NCBI RefSeq assembly: GCF_040760075.1
Contig: NZ_CP142884.1
Location: 3,410,001 to 3,474,000 of the forward strand
DNA: 64,000 nt
Direction: 5' to 3'
Origin: Sphingobacterium sp. R2
GTDB taxonomy: Bacteria; Bacteroidota; Bacteroidia; Sphingobacteriales; Sphingobacteriaceae
The first letter of the stretch is position 1. Each line of letters starts with the position of its first letter. The position numbers and the translations under genes are program-made. The notes under the pieces were generated by a model, which ran no database searches, had not been told where the DNA came from, and saw only the letters and a program-made list of their open reading frames with translations. Shown one piece after another: positions 37,308-45,931 of this stretch.

Positions 37308-38463
37308 TCTTGATACATTTTTTGTATCTGTCGAGCGCTTGGAGAACAGCAAGCTCATCGGCGTACCCGTGCTCATAGGAGGAAACAGCGACCGCGGGGT
37401 AGTAGCCTCTTGTTCCTATGAAGCCCGTAAGTTTGGCGTACATTCGGCTATGCCCATGCGGCTGGCCCTGCGCATGTGTCCAGACGCAGTAGTCGTACGG
37501 GGCGATCACGACCGCTATAGTCACTATTCCAGTATCGTCACGCAGATCATCGAAGAAGACACGCCCATTGTCGAAAAAGCCAGTATAGACGAACACTACC
37601 TTGATGTCTCCGGTATGGACCGCTTTTTTGGCTGTTGGAAATGGACACAGGAGCTCCGCCAGCGCATTATCCGAGAGACTGGGCTACCCATTAGCTTTGG
37701 TCTTTCTGTGAATAAGACCGTCGCCAAGATTGCCACCGGTACAGCCAAACCCTGCGGCGAAAAGCAGGTGCAGAATGGCACCGAAAAAGGCTTCCTCGCA
37801 CCGCTATCCATCCGAAAAATCCCAATGGTAGGCGAGAAGTCCTTTACGCTGCTCCGGAATATGGGAATTTCGAAGATCGGCACCCTGCAGCAGATGGAGG
37901 TGTTCACCATGCAGAAAGTGCTTGGTGAGAATGGAATCAATATCTGGCGCAAAGCCAACGGGCTCGATGATTCACTCGTGTTGCCTTTTCGGGAGCAAAA
38001 GTCCATGTCCAAAGAAAACACCTTTTTGCAGGATACTATCGATATGGATGTACTCCGCCGCACCCTGATCGGTATGGTCGATACACTGGCCTTTGATCTG
38101 CGCAAAGAGCAAAAGCTGACTAGCTGTGTCACCCTCAAGATCCGTTATAGCAATTTTGATACCCACACGCAGCAGTTGCAGATCGGTTATACCAATTCGG
38201 ATCGAAAGCTTACCGATGTGGTGCTTTCACTCTTCAAGAAACTGTATAGCCGCAGGATGCTGATACGCCTTATCGGGATTAAGTTCTCGGGTTTAATTTA
38301 CGGATCCTATCAGACCGACCTCTTCGACGATAGCGCCGAGGAGGTCAATCTGATGCAGGCCATGGACAAGATCCGAAAACGCTATGGCGCCGAATTTCTG
38401 ATGAAGGCCATCTGTGCGCCGCTGCCGGAGAAAGGAGGGGATCATGCTCTTAAATCTACATAG
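37282..38463 (+). CDS. dinB: Y-family DNA polymerase (DinB / Pol IV type)
   Basis: 393 residues from ATG 37282 (MERSIIHCDLDTFFVSVERL), which places the catalytic Asp pair of motif I at the very start as usual; an upstream in-frame ATG adds 20 unneeded residues. Catalytic motif EKASIDEHYLDVSG has the Asp-Glu pair, and the HhH region includes IRKIPMVGEKSFTLLRNMGI. The C-terminal little-finger domain is complete. Its 3' end overlaps the dnaE-like gene by 20 nt, forming a two-gene translesion cassette. Such cassettes commonly also hold an ImuA/UmuD-like gene, which is absent here. Confidence 0.92.
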   Translation: MERSIIHCDLDTFFVSVERLENSKLIGVPVLIGGNSDRGVVASCSYEARKFGVHSAMPMRLALRMCPDAVVVRGDHDRYSHYSSIVTQIIEEDTPIVEKASIDEHYLDVSGMDRFFGCWKWTQELRQRIIRETGLPISFGLSVNKTVAKIATGTAKPCGEKQVQNGTEKGFLAPLSIRKIPMVGEKSFTLLRNMGISKIGTLQQMEVFTMQKVLGENGINIWRKANGLDDSLVLPFREQKSMSKENTFLQDTIDMDVLRRTLIGMVDTLAFDLRKEQKLTSCVTLKIRYSNFDTHTQQLQIGYTNSDRKLTDVVLSLFKKLYSRRMLIRLIGIKFSGLIYGSYQTDLFDDSAEEVNLMQAMDKIRKRYGAEFLMKAICAPLPEKGGDHALKST

Positions 38464-41380
38464 TTACTATAGCCTGCGCTTTGGCACGCTCAGTCCGCAG
38501 GATCTTATCTCGGGCATGCTTGCTGGCGGTTATGATACCGCCGTACTTACCGATATCAATAACAGTTCCGGTTCGCTTGACTTTATTAAGCTGGGGCGGG
38601 CCGCCGGATTGAACCTGCTCGCCGGCATGGAGTTTCGCCACGACGATCAATTTTGTTTCGTCGCCATCGCCAAGAACGAACAGGGCTTTCGGGAGATCAA
38701 TGACTATCGGACCAAGCTTAATATGGAAAACCGTGCTGTACCCGAGCGTGCACCCGAATTCGAACAGGTCTTTGTCATCTATCCCCTTAGCAAACTCAAT
38801 GCTTTTCCGCTAAAGGACTACGAATACATCGGCATCAGACCCATTGAGCGTACACGTGTCCAGTTGATGGACCGAAAGGTGCTTGACCGCTGTGTTATCC
38901 TGGCACCAGTGAGTTTTCGTAAGGCCGACTATACCTTACATCGGCAATTAAGGGCCATTGACAACAACCTGCTGATTTCGCAACTGAGCCCGGATCAGAC
39001 TGCAGCCGAGGACGAGGTATTTATCCCCCGGGTTAAGCTGATGCGGTTATTTTCGGATCTGCCGCAGCTGCTCGCCAATACAAACCGCATACTGGGCCAG
39101 TGTTCTTTCAGTTTTGATTTTACCAGCGTCAAGAATAAAGCAACCTTTACGGGCAATCGCTACAACGATAAGCAACTCCTGCACAAGTACTGCATAGATG
39201 GCTTCTCCAGGCGCTATGGTCGTCAGGACCGGGTGGCCACCGAACGCATTCAGCGCGAGCTTGAGATTATCGAAAACTTGCGTTTCTCCAGTTATTTCCT
39301 CATCACCGACGAGATCTGCCGCTATGCACGAGGGCGCAATTTTCACTATGTAGGCCGTGGATCGGGAGCCAATTCTGCAGTGGCTTATTGCCTGGGGATA
39401 ACCGATGTTGATCCCATTGCGCTCAACCTACCTTTTGAGCGTTTTCTTAACCCCAAGCGCAAGAGTCCGCCAGACTTTGATATCGATTTCAGCTGGAACG
39501 AACGTGATGAGATTTATGATTTTATTTTTAATCGTTATCAGACAGGCCATACCGCACTTATGGGCGCTATGAGTACGTTTCGTTCGCGGAGTATCTTGCG
39601 CGAGCTGGGTAAAGTGTATGGACTACCCAAGGCCGAGATCGACCGCTTGGTGCATGAGCCCGAGCATATGCTCAACAAGAATGAGGTGACCAATACCATT
39701 CTGAGCGTTTACAACCGCATGGCCGACTTTCCCAACCAGCGCACCATCCATGCCAGCGGCGTGCTCATCTCCGAGGAACCATTGACCTGTTATTCGGCGA
39801 TGGACAATCCGCCAAAAGGGCTGCCGACTGTGCAATTTGATATGTATGTGGCCGAAGATATCGGCTTCGAGAAGTTTGATATCCTTTCGCAGCGCGGCAT
39901 CGGCCATATCAAAGATTGCCGTACCATTGTGCGGGAAAACTTGGGGGTCGTCATCGATACCGACAATCCCAAGCGTTTCTTTCAGGATGCCCATATTGCA
40001 GCGCAATTAAAATCGGCCAATACCATCGGCTGTTTCTATATCGAGAGTCCGGCCATGCGGCAGCTGCTCACCAAGCTGCGTTGCGATGATTACCTGACTT
40101 TGGTGGCTGCCTCATCCATTATTCGGCCAGGTGTGGCCAGTTCGGGCATGATGAGCGAGTACATCCGTCGGCATCACGACCCCACGACGGTCGTCTATCC
40201 ACACCCTGTATTTAAAGAGCAGCTCGAAGAGACCTATGGCGTAATGGTCTATCAGGAAGATGTAATGAAAATTGCCAATGCCTATGGTGGACTTGATATG
40301 GCCGATGCCGATGTGCTGCGGCGTATGATGTCGGGCAAATACCGGAGCAAAGATCACCTAATCGAAATTGAGGATAAATTCTTTTCCAACTGTAAGGCCA
40401 AGGGGTACCCCGAAAAAACTACCCGCGAGATCTGGCGGCAGATGGAAAGTTTTGCGGGCTATTCCTTCAACAAGGCGCATTCAGCATCCTTTGCAGTAGA
40501 GAGTTATCAGAGTCTTTTCCTCAAGACCTACTATCCTTTGGAGTTTATGGTTGCGGTTCTCAACAATTATGGTGGCTTTTACAACCGTAAGGTCTATGTC
40601 AATGAGGCCCGAATTTCAGGTGGCAATATCTGCCTGCCCTGTGTCAATCAGTCGGTATTTAATACCTCCATTCGGGGTAAAGATATTTACCTCGGTTTTG
40701 ACTGCCTGCTCAATTTGGAAGGTAAACTGGCCCATCGCATTATTGAGGAGCGCGAAGCCAATGGCACGTATACGAGTCTGGAGAACTTTGTTAAACGGAC
40801 GCAGACCGGTATTGAGCAGGTCGTTATCCTGATCCGCGTTGGAGCCTTGCGCTTTACGGGGACGGGCAAAAAGCAACTGCTGTGGGCGGCACATCTGATG
40901 ATGAGCAAGCATAAGCCTGTGGCAGCGGGTATAGCACTGTTTGAGACCGAGAGTCGCAAGCCTATACTGCCACCTTTGGAAGAAGATATCCTGGAGGATT
41001 ATTACGACGAGATGGAGCTGATCGGCTTTTGCGTCACAGGAACCCTTTTTGATCTTGCCAAAAGCGATTACCGTGGCGATATGCCGGCCCGGGAACTCCA
41101 TCTGCATGAAGGTAAAATAATACGGATAGTGGGGGACTTTGTCTGTGAAAAATTTGTCAAGACCAAGCGCGGCGACCTGATGAAATTCGGCACTTTCCTC
41201 GATGCCGAGGGACGCTTTTTTGATACGGTACACTTTCCACAAACACTGGTGAAATATCCGCTCCTTGGTGCAGGAATCTATTTGATCGAAGGTAAAGTTG
41301 TTGTCGAATATGGCTGTCCATCTATCGAGGTGATACGCTGTGCCAAGATGCCGCTAAAGCCCGATCCGCGGAGTGAATAA
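38444..41380 (+). CDS. DnaE-type DNA polymerase III alpha subunit, short (error-prone DnaE2-like)
   Basis: 978 residues from the ATG at 38444, which has a strong Shine-Dalgarno (AAAGGAGGGG) inside the 3' end of dinB. The N-terminal PHP domain (about 1-200) reads LNLHSYYSLRFGTLSPQDLI; several metal-binding histidines of active PHP domains are not obvious. The polymerase core has the catalytic PDFDIDFSWNERDEIYDFI and the later AHSASFAVESYQSLFLKTYY. The C-terminal OB-fold region is short. It is shorter than replicative DnaE and is coupled to dinB, which fits an inducible mutagenic polymerase. The assignment to the DnaE2 branch is by context and length. Confidence 0.9.
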   Translation: MLLNLHSYYSLRFGTLSPQDLISGMLAGGYDTAVLTDINNSSGSLDFIKLGRAAGLNLLAGMEFRHDDQFCFVAIAKNEQGFREINDYRTKLNMENRAVPERAPEFEQVFVIYPLSKLNAFPLKDYEYIGIRPIERTRVQLMDRKVLDRCVILAPVSFRKADYTLHRQLRAIDNNLLISQLSPDQTAAEDEVFIPRVKLMRLFSDLPQLLANTNRILGQCSFSFDFTSVKNKATFTGNRYNDKQLLHKYCIDGFSRRYGRQDRVATERIQRELEIIENLRFSSYFLITDEICRYARGRNFHYVGRGSGANSAVAYCLGITDVDPIALNLPFERFLNPKRKSPPDFDIDFSWNERDEIYDFIFNRYQTGHTALMGAMSTFRSRSILRELGKVYGLPKAEIDRLVHEPEHMLNKNEVTNTILSVYNRMADFPNQRTIHASGVLISEEPLTCYSAMDNPPKGLPTVQFDMYVAEDIGFEKFDILSQRGIGHIKDCRTIVRENLGVVIDTDNPKRFFQDAHIAAQLKSANTIGCFYIESPAMRQLLTKLRCDDYLTLVAASSIIRPGVASSGMMSEYIRRHHDPTTVVYPHPVFKEQLEETYGVMVYQEDVMKIANAYGGLDMADADVLRRMMSGKYRSKDHLIEIEDKFFSNCKAKGYPEKTTREIWRQMESFAGYSFNKAHSASFAVESYQSLFLKTYYPLEFMVAVLNNYGGFYNRKVYVNEARISGGNICLPCVNQSVFNTSIRGKDIYLGFDCLLNLEGKLAHRIIEEREANGTYTSLENFVKRTQTGIEQVVILIRVGALRFTGTGKKQLLWAAHLMMSKHKPVAAGIALFETESRKPILPPLEEDILEDYYDEMELIGFCVTGTLFDLAKSDYRGDMPARELHLHEGKIIRIVGDFVCEKFVKTKRGDLMKFGTFLDAEGRFFDTVHFPQTLVKYPLLGAGIYLIEGKVVVEYGCPSIEVIRCAKMPLKPDPRSE

Positions 41381-41430
41381 TGAACTTCTGAGTCATATCA
41401 TTAAAGAATTTTTATGTGTAGCTGTAAGTG

Positions 41431-41450
41431 TGTAATCAATTTTGATTACA
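41431..41450. promoter_or_regulatory. Perfect palindromic operator overlapping a -7 element
   Basis: TGTAATCAATTTTGATTACA has 9-bp arms around a central TT. The right arm runs into TACATTTG (41447-41454), a TAnnTTTG -7 element, and the start codon of the HTH gene follows 8 nt after the dyad. This is the usual place for antitoxin autorepression. Confidence 0.7.
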
Positions 41451-41458
41451 TTTGTATT

Positions 41459-41947
41459 ATGGAAAAAAGTATGGAACGTTTTAAAGGAATTCATCCAGGG
41501 CTTATCTTAGAAAGAGAGCTTAAAAGGCGTGCGATTAAGCCAAGTCCATTTGCCCGCTCTATAGATACACAAAGACAAATATTCAATGCAATCATAAAAG
41601 GTAAACGCGGCATTCCAGTACCTTTATCATTGAAAGTTGACCATGCACTAGGAATTGAAGAAGGGACTTTTGCGTTGTTACAAACTTTTTATGAAATAAA
41701 AAATGCTAAAATAAACCTTGGAAGTATAAACAAGCCAGATTTGACTACTTTGCGAAAAGTTCTTTTTTGGGACACTGATGTCAATAAAATAGATTGGGAA
41801 AAACAGGCTAAAGCCGTAATTCATCGTATTTTCGAAAGGGGAAATCAAGAAGAGAAAAATGAGATACTAAGGTTTTATGGCAAGGAGCAAGTTCAGCAGG
41901 CTTTATCTGAACCAACAACAGCTCCAATGTTGTTGCATAAACATTAG
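41459..41947 (+). CDS. HTH antitoxin-like protein with DUF6922-like C-terminus
   Basis: 162 residues from the ATG at 41459. The N-terminal half is a HigA/XRE-type HTH (FKGIHPGLILERELKRRAIK, then SPFARSIDTQRQIFNAIIKG). The C-terminal part resembles DUF6922, with VLFWDTDVNKIDWEKQAKAV and FERGNQEEKNEILRFYGKEQ. In Bacteroidota this protein type usually precedes a nucleotidyltransferase toxin of the AbiEii group. The start of such a gene is present 11 nt downstream but is cut by an IS3-family insertion. The perfect palindrome in its promoter suggests it represses itself. It is now an orphan antitoxin. Confidence 0.8.
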   Translation: MEKSMERFKGIHPGLILERELKRRAIKPSPFARSIDTQRQIFNAIIKGKRGIPVPLSLKVDHALGIEEGTFALLQTFYEIKNAKINLGSINKPDLTTLRKVLFWDTDVNKIDWEKQAKAVIHRIFERGNQEEKNEILRFYGKEQVQQALSEPTTAPMLLHKH

Positions 41948-41958
41948 CGCAAATAATT

Positions 41959-42008
41959 ATGTTATATTATAATACTGTTAATCACCTATTAAGAGATACA
42001 CTATTAAC
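41959..42008 (+). pseudogene. 5' stub of an AbiEii-type nucleotidyltransferase toxin gene
   Basis: The stub encodes MLYYNTVNHLLRDTLLT. This resembles the start of Bacteroidota AbiEii-like toxins, which begin with M-L-x-Y-N-T-V followed by an amphipathic helix. The IS3-family element begins at 42009 and the frame runs to a stop inside it at 42040-42042. The catalytic GG(T/S)x9DxD part is missing from this side. On the far side of the element, 43280-43321 gives a short open tail (LAELKSMLNLRAA) that could be the 3' end of the same gene, which would mean most of the toxin was deleted. Confidence 0.55.
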
Positions 42009-42038
42009 TGGACTTGCAAATAAAATCGGCAGTGCTAG

Positions 42039-42869
42039 TTAAGCAGCTTTTTTAATTTTTTGCTCTTTGTTATTAAATTGCTCAATTGTAAGATTTCCCA
42101 ATGTGGAGTGACGACGTTCTCGATTATACCAGATTTCTATGTATTCGAATAATTCTGCTTTCATCTGATCCTTGGTAATCAACTTATTACCGTAAATCTG
42201 CTCGGATTTTAGCGTTTTGAAGAAGCTTTCTGCTACTGCATTATCCCAGCAATTACCTTTTCTACTCATACTTCTTGTTACGATTTTATAGGAATCTAAC
42301 GTGTTACTAAATTTTTCACATGCATATTGTACGCTACGGTCCGAATGAAAAATTAGACCAGGAGACAGTTTACGGTGCTTAATTGCCATTTTCCAAGCTG
42401 CCAATGAAGTTTCTTCAGTTTTCATCGCATCACTGATATTCCAACCAATACATTTGCGGTCATATAAATCCAGAATGGTGGTTAGATATAAAAAACCTTC
42501 TTTGGTATGGATGTAAGTAATATCAGGTACCCAGACTTTTGAAGGCTCTGAAGCTTTGAAATTTCGGTCTAATACATTGTCCATTATTTTATGTGCGTGT
42601 TTTGAATCGGTTGTAGCTTTAAATTTCTTGCCTATTTTACTCCGTAGCCCCATATTTTTCATATACTTAGCGACTGTATTTCTAGAAACTTTAATTCCAT
42701 CATCCAACAGCTCCGCAGTTATTCTAGGACTGCCATACCGTTGTTTCTTATCGAAATAAATAGCCTTTATCTTGTCCTCCAGATTGCTACATTTCCTGCT
42801 TTTTGTCTGTTGGGACCGTTTTTGCCAAGCATAATAGCTTCTAGATCCAACGCCCATAACTTTACACAT
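42039..42869 (-). CDS. IS3-family transposase OrfB (DDE integrase domain)
   Basis: 276 residues in the open part. An HTH_21 segment (DKKQRYGSPRITAELLDDGI) is followed by an rve integrase core with the three acidic residues in VPDITYIHT, IFHSDRSVQYA and WDNAVAESFFKTLKSE. The usual Gly after HSDR is Ser here, which may or may not matter. In the element it should be made as a fusion with OrfA by -1 frameshifting at AAAAAAG (minus strand, 42950-42956). The frame upstream of the first ATG continues the protein (IYSFIKQHQGLYSIEK), supporting this. Confidence 0.92.
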   Translation of the reverse strand: MCKVMGVGSRSYYAWQKRSQQTKSRKCSNLEDKIKAIYFDKKQRYGSPRITAELLDDGIKVSRNTVAKYMKNMGLRSKIGKKFKATTDSKHAHKIMDNVLDRNFKASEPSKVWVPDITYIHTKEGFLYLTTILDLYDRKCIGWNISDAMKTEETSLAAWKMAIKHRKLSPGLIFHSDRSVQYACEKFSNTLDSYKIVTRSMSRKGNCWDNAVAESFFKTLKSEQIYGNKLITKDQMKAELFEYIEIWYNRERRHSTLGNLTIEQFNNKEQKIKKAA

Positions 42870-42916
42870 CTTTTCAATCGAATATAGCCCCTGATGTTGC
42901 TTGATAAAACTATATA

Positions 42917-43216
42917 TTACCGATCGCTCTTGGAAAAGATGCCTATGGCCTTTTTTAGTATTTCTAGTTCCAGTTCTGAGTCTTTAAGTTTTTTTTCCAA
43001 GAAACTAATCCGCTCTTGTTCTGGCGTTTGCTTCATATTTCCATTCCCAGGGAAACTTCCTGATCCAAACTCTTCTGACTCTTTACGCCACTTATATAAT
43101 TGGGCAGCAGAGATTCCCAACTCACGAGCTAGCTCAGAAAGATTTTTCCTGTTTTTACTTAATTCAACTGCTCGCTCTTTAAAAATGCGATCGTACTTTT
43201 TACGGACTTTAATCAT
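42917..43216 (-). CDS. IS3-family transposase OrfA (HTH)
   Basis: 99 residues. The HTH (KERAVELSKNRKNLSELARE, then LGISAAQLYKWRKESEE) and a C-terminal leucine-zipper-like helix (ISFLEKKLKDSELELEILKK) are typical OrfA. The slippery run CTAAAAAAGGCC lies near its end; a -1 shift there joins it to OrfB. It is produced alone as a regulator or fused as transposase. Confidence 0.92.
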   Translation of the reverse strand: MIKVRKKYDRIFKERAVELSKNRKNLSELARELGISAAQLYKWRKESEEFGSGSFPGNGNMKQTPEQERISFLEKKLKDSELELEILKKAIGIFSKSDR

Positions 43217-43402
43217 TATTTCAAAATTAAGATATTTTATTGTTCTTAACTTGATCTGCCGACTAAGTTAGCAACTCCACTTGCTGAACTTAAAAGTATG
43301 CTAAACTTGAGAGCTGCTTGATTCTTACCCACTACTGTTTGAATTCGCCTATTTTCTAAATTTAATTAAAGTTACCTTTGCATGGATATTAAGAGAAATA
43401 TT

Positions 43403-44143
43403 ATGAAAAGACTAAATGGAAAAGTCGCCTTAGTAACAGGATCATCCAGAGGAATCGGAGCCGTTACCGCAATAGCCTTGGCAGAAAACGGAGCAAAAGT
43501 GATCGTGAATTATAATGGAAGCAAAAATGCTGCAGACGAAATTGTTGAGAAAATTAAATCCAGCGGTGCCGAAGCGATTGCTTTAAAAGCAGATGTAAGC
43601 AAAGAAGCCGAAGTGGAAAATCTTTTTAATGAAGCCATTGCAGCTTTCGGTAAATTGGACATACTCATCAATAATGCTGGCATTATGATGACTAAACCTA
43701 TCGCGCAAACGTCGACCGAAGATTTTGATCAGATGTTTAACATTAATGTGAAAGGCGTTTTTAACACCCTCCGTCAGGCGGCTACGAAATTGCACGATGG
43801 CGGAAGCATTGTCAACCTAACTTCTACAGTTACCCGTACACTTTTTCCTGGTTACGGTACTTATTGTGCAACAAAAGGGGCTGTGGAACAGTTTACCAGA
43901 ATCTTTGCGAAAGAAATGGGCAGCCGTGGTATTAATGTGAATGCGGTCGCACCGGGACCTACCGAGACGGAACTTTTTCTGGATGGAAAATCCGAAGAGG
44001 GAGTGGCAAGATTAGCAGCCAGCAGTGCTTTTGGAAGATTGGGACAGCCTGAAGATATCGCTAACTTCATCGTCAATATGGTGAGCGAGGATTCCAAATG
44101 GGTTTCCGGGCAAATCATAGGCGCGAATGGTGCGATGGCATAA
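43403..44143 (+). CDS. Short-chain dehydrogenase/reductase
   Basis: 246 residues from ATG 43403. Cofactor motif TGSSRGIGAVTAIALAENGA, NNAG motif (ILINNAGIMM), catalytic Ser in VNLTSTV and the YxxxK pair in GTYCATKGA are all present. The C-terminus GQIIGANGAMA is the normal end of the classical SDR fold (about 250 residues). Substrate is unknown; annotations of close types vary between 3-oxoacyl-ACP reductase and glucose 1-dehydrogenase. The broken AraC gene directly downstream suggests the pair was once regulator and target. Confidence 0.9.
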   Translation: MKRLNGKVALVTGSSRGIGAVTAIALAENGAKVIVNYNGSKNAADEIVEKIKSSGAEAIALKADVSKEAEVENLFNEAIAAFGKLDILINNAGIMMTKPIAQTSTEDFDQMFNINVKGVFNTLRQAATKLHDGGSIVNLTSTVTRTLFPGYGTYCATKGAVEQFTRIFAKEMGSRGINVNAVAPGPTETELFLDGKSEEGVARLAASSAFGRLGQPEDIANFIVNMVSEDSKWVSGQIIGANGAMA

Positions 44144-44164
44144 TCCTGAGATTTTAATTTTACA

Positions 44165-44692
44165 ATGAAGAACGAAAATGAATCGCTGTAAAATTTTTAT
44201 AGAGAAGAGTTAGGCATACTACCCAGTGAAACTTTTAAGAAAACAGGGCACTTCCATGTGTTTAAGATGCAGGACTATACCGGTCCTGCACCTGCATTTC
44301 CTATGTCCTACAGCCGCAAAGATTATTATATAGTCGCCTTGATCCGAAGGCCTCATATCGTTGAATATGCCGATCACAACTACTACATAAGGCAGAACAT
44401 GTTGATGTTCGCCAATCCGCAGACTCCGTACAACTGGAGGTCTAAAAACATACAGCCCGCGGGCGCTTTCTGCGTGTTTACGGAAGACTTTATGAAGGGA
44501 TGTGGCAACATCAAAAATTATCCACTTTATCAGCCAGGTGGAACTCCCATTCTCGATCTTACCGATGAGGACGTGGAACAAATAATGATACTATTCAACA
44601 AAATGTTCACAGAAATCGAATCAGATTATAGTTATAAGTATGATCTGTTGCGAAATCATCTGCAGGCTGATAAAGCTGAGGGAGATATCTAA
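44165..44692 (+). pseudogene. AraC-family regulator, broken at both ends
   Basis: The ATG at 44165 opens MKNENESL, then TAA (44189-44191), then the same frame continues NFYREELGILPSETFKKTG and the whole cupin sensor domain (for example NMLMFANPQTPYNW). A single change of AAA to TAA explains the early stop. After the helix YDLLRNHLQ at about codon 165 the sequence changes and stops, so the DNA-binding HTH domain is missing. The last bases overlap the convergent 44689-45060 gene. An N-terminal product from a later ATG (44258) could not bind DNA. Confidence 0.85.
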
Positions 44693-45060
44693 ATTATCTT
44701 TTTTTTAAGCCTAAATAACATTCCGGAAACTACAGCGATAACGCCGTAGGATAATACAATTCCTAAGCTCCACGTTTTTGATAAAATATAGCAGGTGGTA
44801 AAAATACCCATAATGGTAAGTGAAATTAAAATCGCCTTTACCCTTTTGACACTAATCTCGTAGCGATTCAATAGATAGAATAGTAATATATATACTATTA
44901 ATGTAGGGAGAGATAATACGATTCCGCCTATCAATATCCAAGGGAAAAGCCACATATCATTGAATACTTCTTGGTTCTCAAACCCCATATAAGTTGAAAG
45001 GATGATTGGTGTTATTAATATTGTAGTTCCCCAATGCTTAAAAACATACGACCAGTTCAT
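44689..45060 (-). CDS. Four-helix membrane protein of unknown function
   Basis: 123 residues with about four hydrophobic segments (for example TTILITPIILSTYMGF, ILIGGIVLSLPTLIVYILLF, AILISLTIMGIFTTCYIL). No family recognised. It overlaps the upstream gene by 4 nt (start within ATGA-like overlap), so the two are translationally coupled. It lies at the end of a minus-strand run of small genes. Confidence 0.6.
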   Translation of the reverse strand: MNWSYVFKHWGTTILITPIILSTYMGFENQEVFNDMWLFPWILIGGIVLSLPTLIVYILLFYLLNRYEISVKRVKAILISLTIMGIFTTCYILSKTWSLGIVLSYGVIAVVSGMLFRLKKKII

Positions 45061-45527
45061 CTAATAACTCCCCTTCCAAAGTTTAGTTTTTCGTCACTCA
45101 GCCCACTGTAATCCAAAAAAGTCCAACCTTTGACAGCTGGTTCTTTGATTGCCATCAAAGTCGAGTAACTAATCATTTTTTTTGTACTGTCTGGTATTCC
45201 GAATATAATCAATTGTGGAAAGAAGCAGTACTCCATATTTTTTACTTTGGTAATTTCCCTATCGGTATAGTTGATTACCGAATCTATTTTAACGTTATCT
45301 TTATGTATTGCTGCGATACTTTTCTTAAAAAGCTTTAAGGCATTTTCTTTTCCGCCCATTGCTTTAATCAGCCTTGGCGAGGTTAAGTTTAAAGTGGCAA
45401 GTGTGTTGTTAAGAGTCGAGGTTGCGCTTATTTTAGACAATGCAGCTCTAAGCTCAGGATCTTTCTGAGCGTAACCAGCTGTAAAATTGAAGATAATGGC
45501 AATTACTATTAATAAAAAGGGTTTCAT
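45057..45527 (-). CDS. Small secreted protein of unknown function
   Basis: 156 residues with a signal peptide ending in AGYAQ (about residue 20). The mature part is mixed alpha/beta without cysteine-rich or repeat features; it includes SPRLIKAMGGKENALKLFKK. I do not recognise it. It is coupled to the membrane-protein gene downstream (4-nt overlap) and lies 46 nt after the pair of 117-residue paralogues. Confidence 0.6.
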   Translation of the reverse strand: MKPFLLIVIAIIFNFTAGYAQKDPELRAALSKISATSTLNNTLATLNLTSPRLIKAMGGKENALKLFKKSIAAIHKDNVKIDSVINYTDREITKVKNMEYCFFPQLIIFGIPDSTKKMISYSTLMAIKEPAVKGWTFLDYSGLSDEKLNFGRGVIR

Positions 45528-45573
45528 CGTGCTTTGTTATTCTAAATGTCTCACTGCAGTTTGATGTAGGGTT

Positions 45574-45927
45574 CTATTCCTTAATATGATCTTTCAATTC
45601 TTCTTCCAAACGATAGAATAACGCTAACTCATGCTTTAGCTGGTCCTTTTCCGAAATAACTGGAGGTTGGTGAGGCTCCGAAGGGTCAAATGGGCCCTTT
45701 ACAATTTCCAAAGTGACTATGTCTCCCAGATGAAGTGTGGTTTTTAGCCAATCAACATGACTTTCTGCATCCGAATCTAGGCCGCCAATCTGGAAACCAA
45801 ATGCGTCATTGCTGCCTCCTCTACGTGCAAAAGTAGCCATCGCATGCAATACGTAGTGAGCCTTGTTAAATCCTGCTTTTGTAATCTGTTCGCCGTTTAT
45901 TTTGATATTGATACCTAAATTGTCCAT
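45574..45927 (-). CDS. Tandem 117-residue paralogue B, immunity-like
   Basis: 117 residues, cytoplasmic, acidic. It shares layout with the next gene upstream: G-x-x-IKINGEQITKAGF near the start, a middle SDAESHVDWLKTTLHLGD, FDPSEP, and a charged C-terminal helix ending LKDHIKE. The two genes are 4 nt apart and clearly duplicates. No family recognised; size, duplication and nearby toxin-like C-terminal remnants suggest immunity proteins, which is inference. Confidence 0.6.
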   Translation of the reverse strand: MDNLGINIKINGEQITKAGFNKAHYVLHAMATFARRGGSNDAFGFQIGGLDSDAESHVDWLKTTLHLGDIVTLEIVKGPFDPSEPHQPPVISEKDQLKHELALFYRLEEELKDHIKE

Positions 45928-45931
45928 AGAC

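Larger units (their letters stand above)
42009..43279 (-). mobile_element. IS3-family insertion sequence, 1271 bp
   Basis: The ends are TGGACTTGC... on the left and ...GCAACTCCA on the right; aligned as inverted repeats they match at most of about 35 positions, including TCGGCAG and AGTTAAG. Two overlapping transposase frames lie inside on the minus strand. I see no short target duplication (AAC on the left, CTT on the right), so insertion may have been followed by a deletion. It splits an AbiEii-type toxin gene from its antitoxin locus. Confidence 0.85.

Noticed and set aside
37596..38138. 180-codon minus-strand frame inside dinB
   Set aside because: Antisense to conserved polymerase motifs; length reflects the GC-rich coding strand.
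40616..41242. 208-codon minus-strand frame inside the dnaE-like gene
   Set aside because: Antisense shadow of a complete, conserved gene; no signal or known domain.
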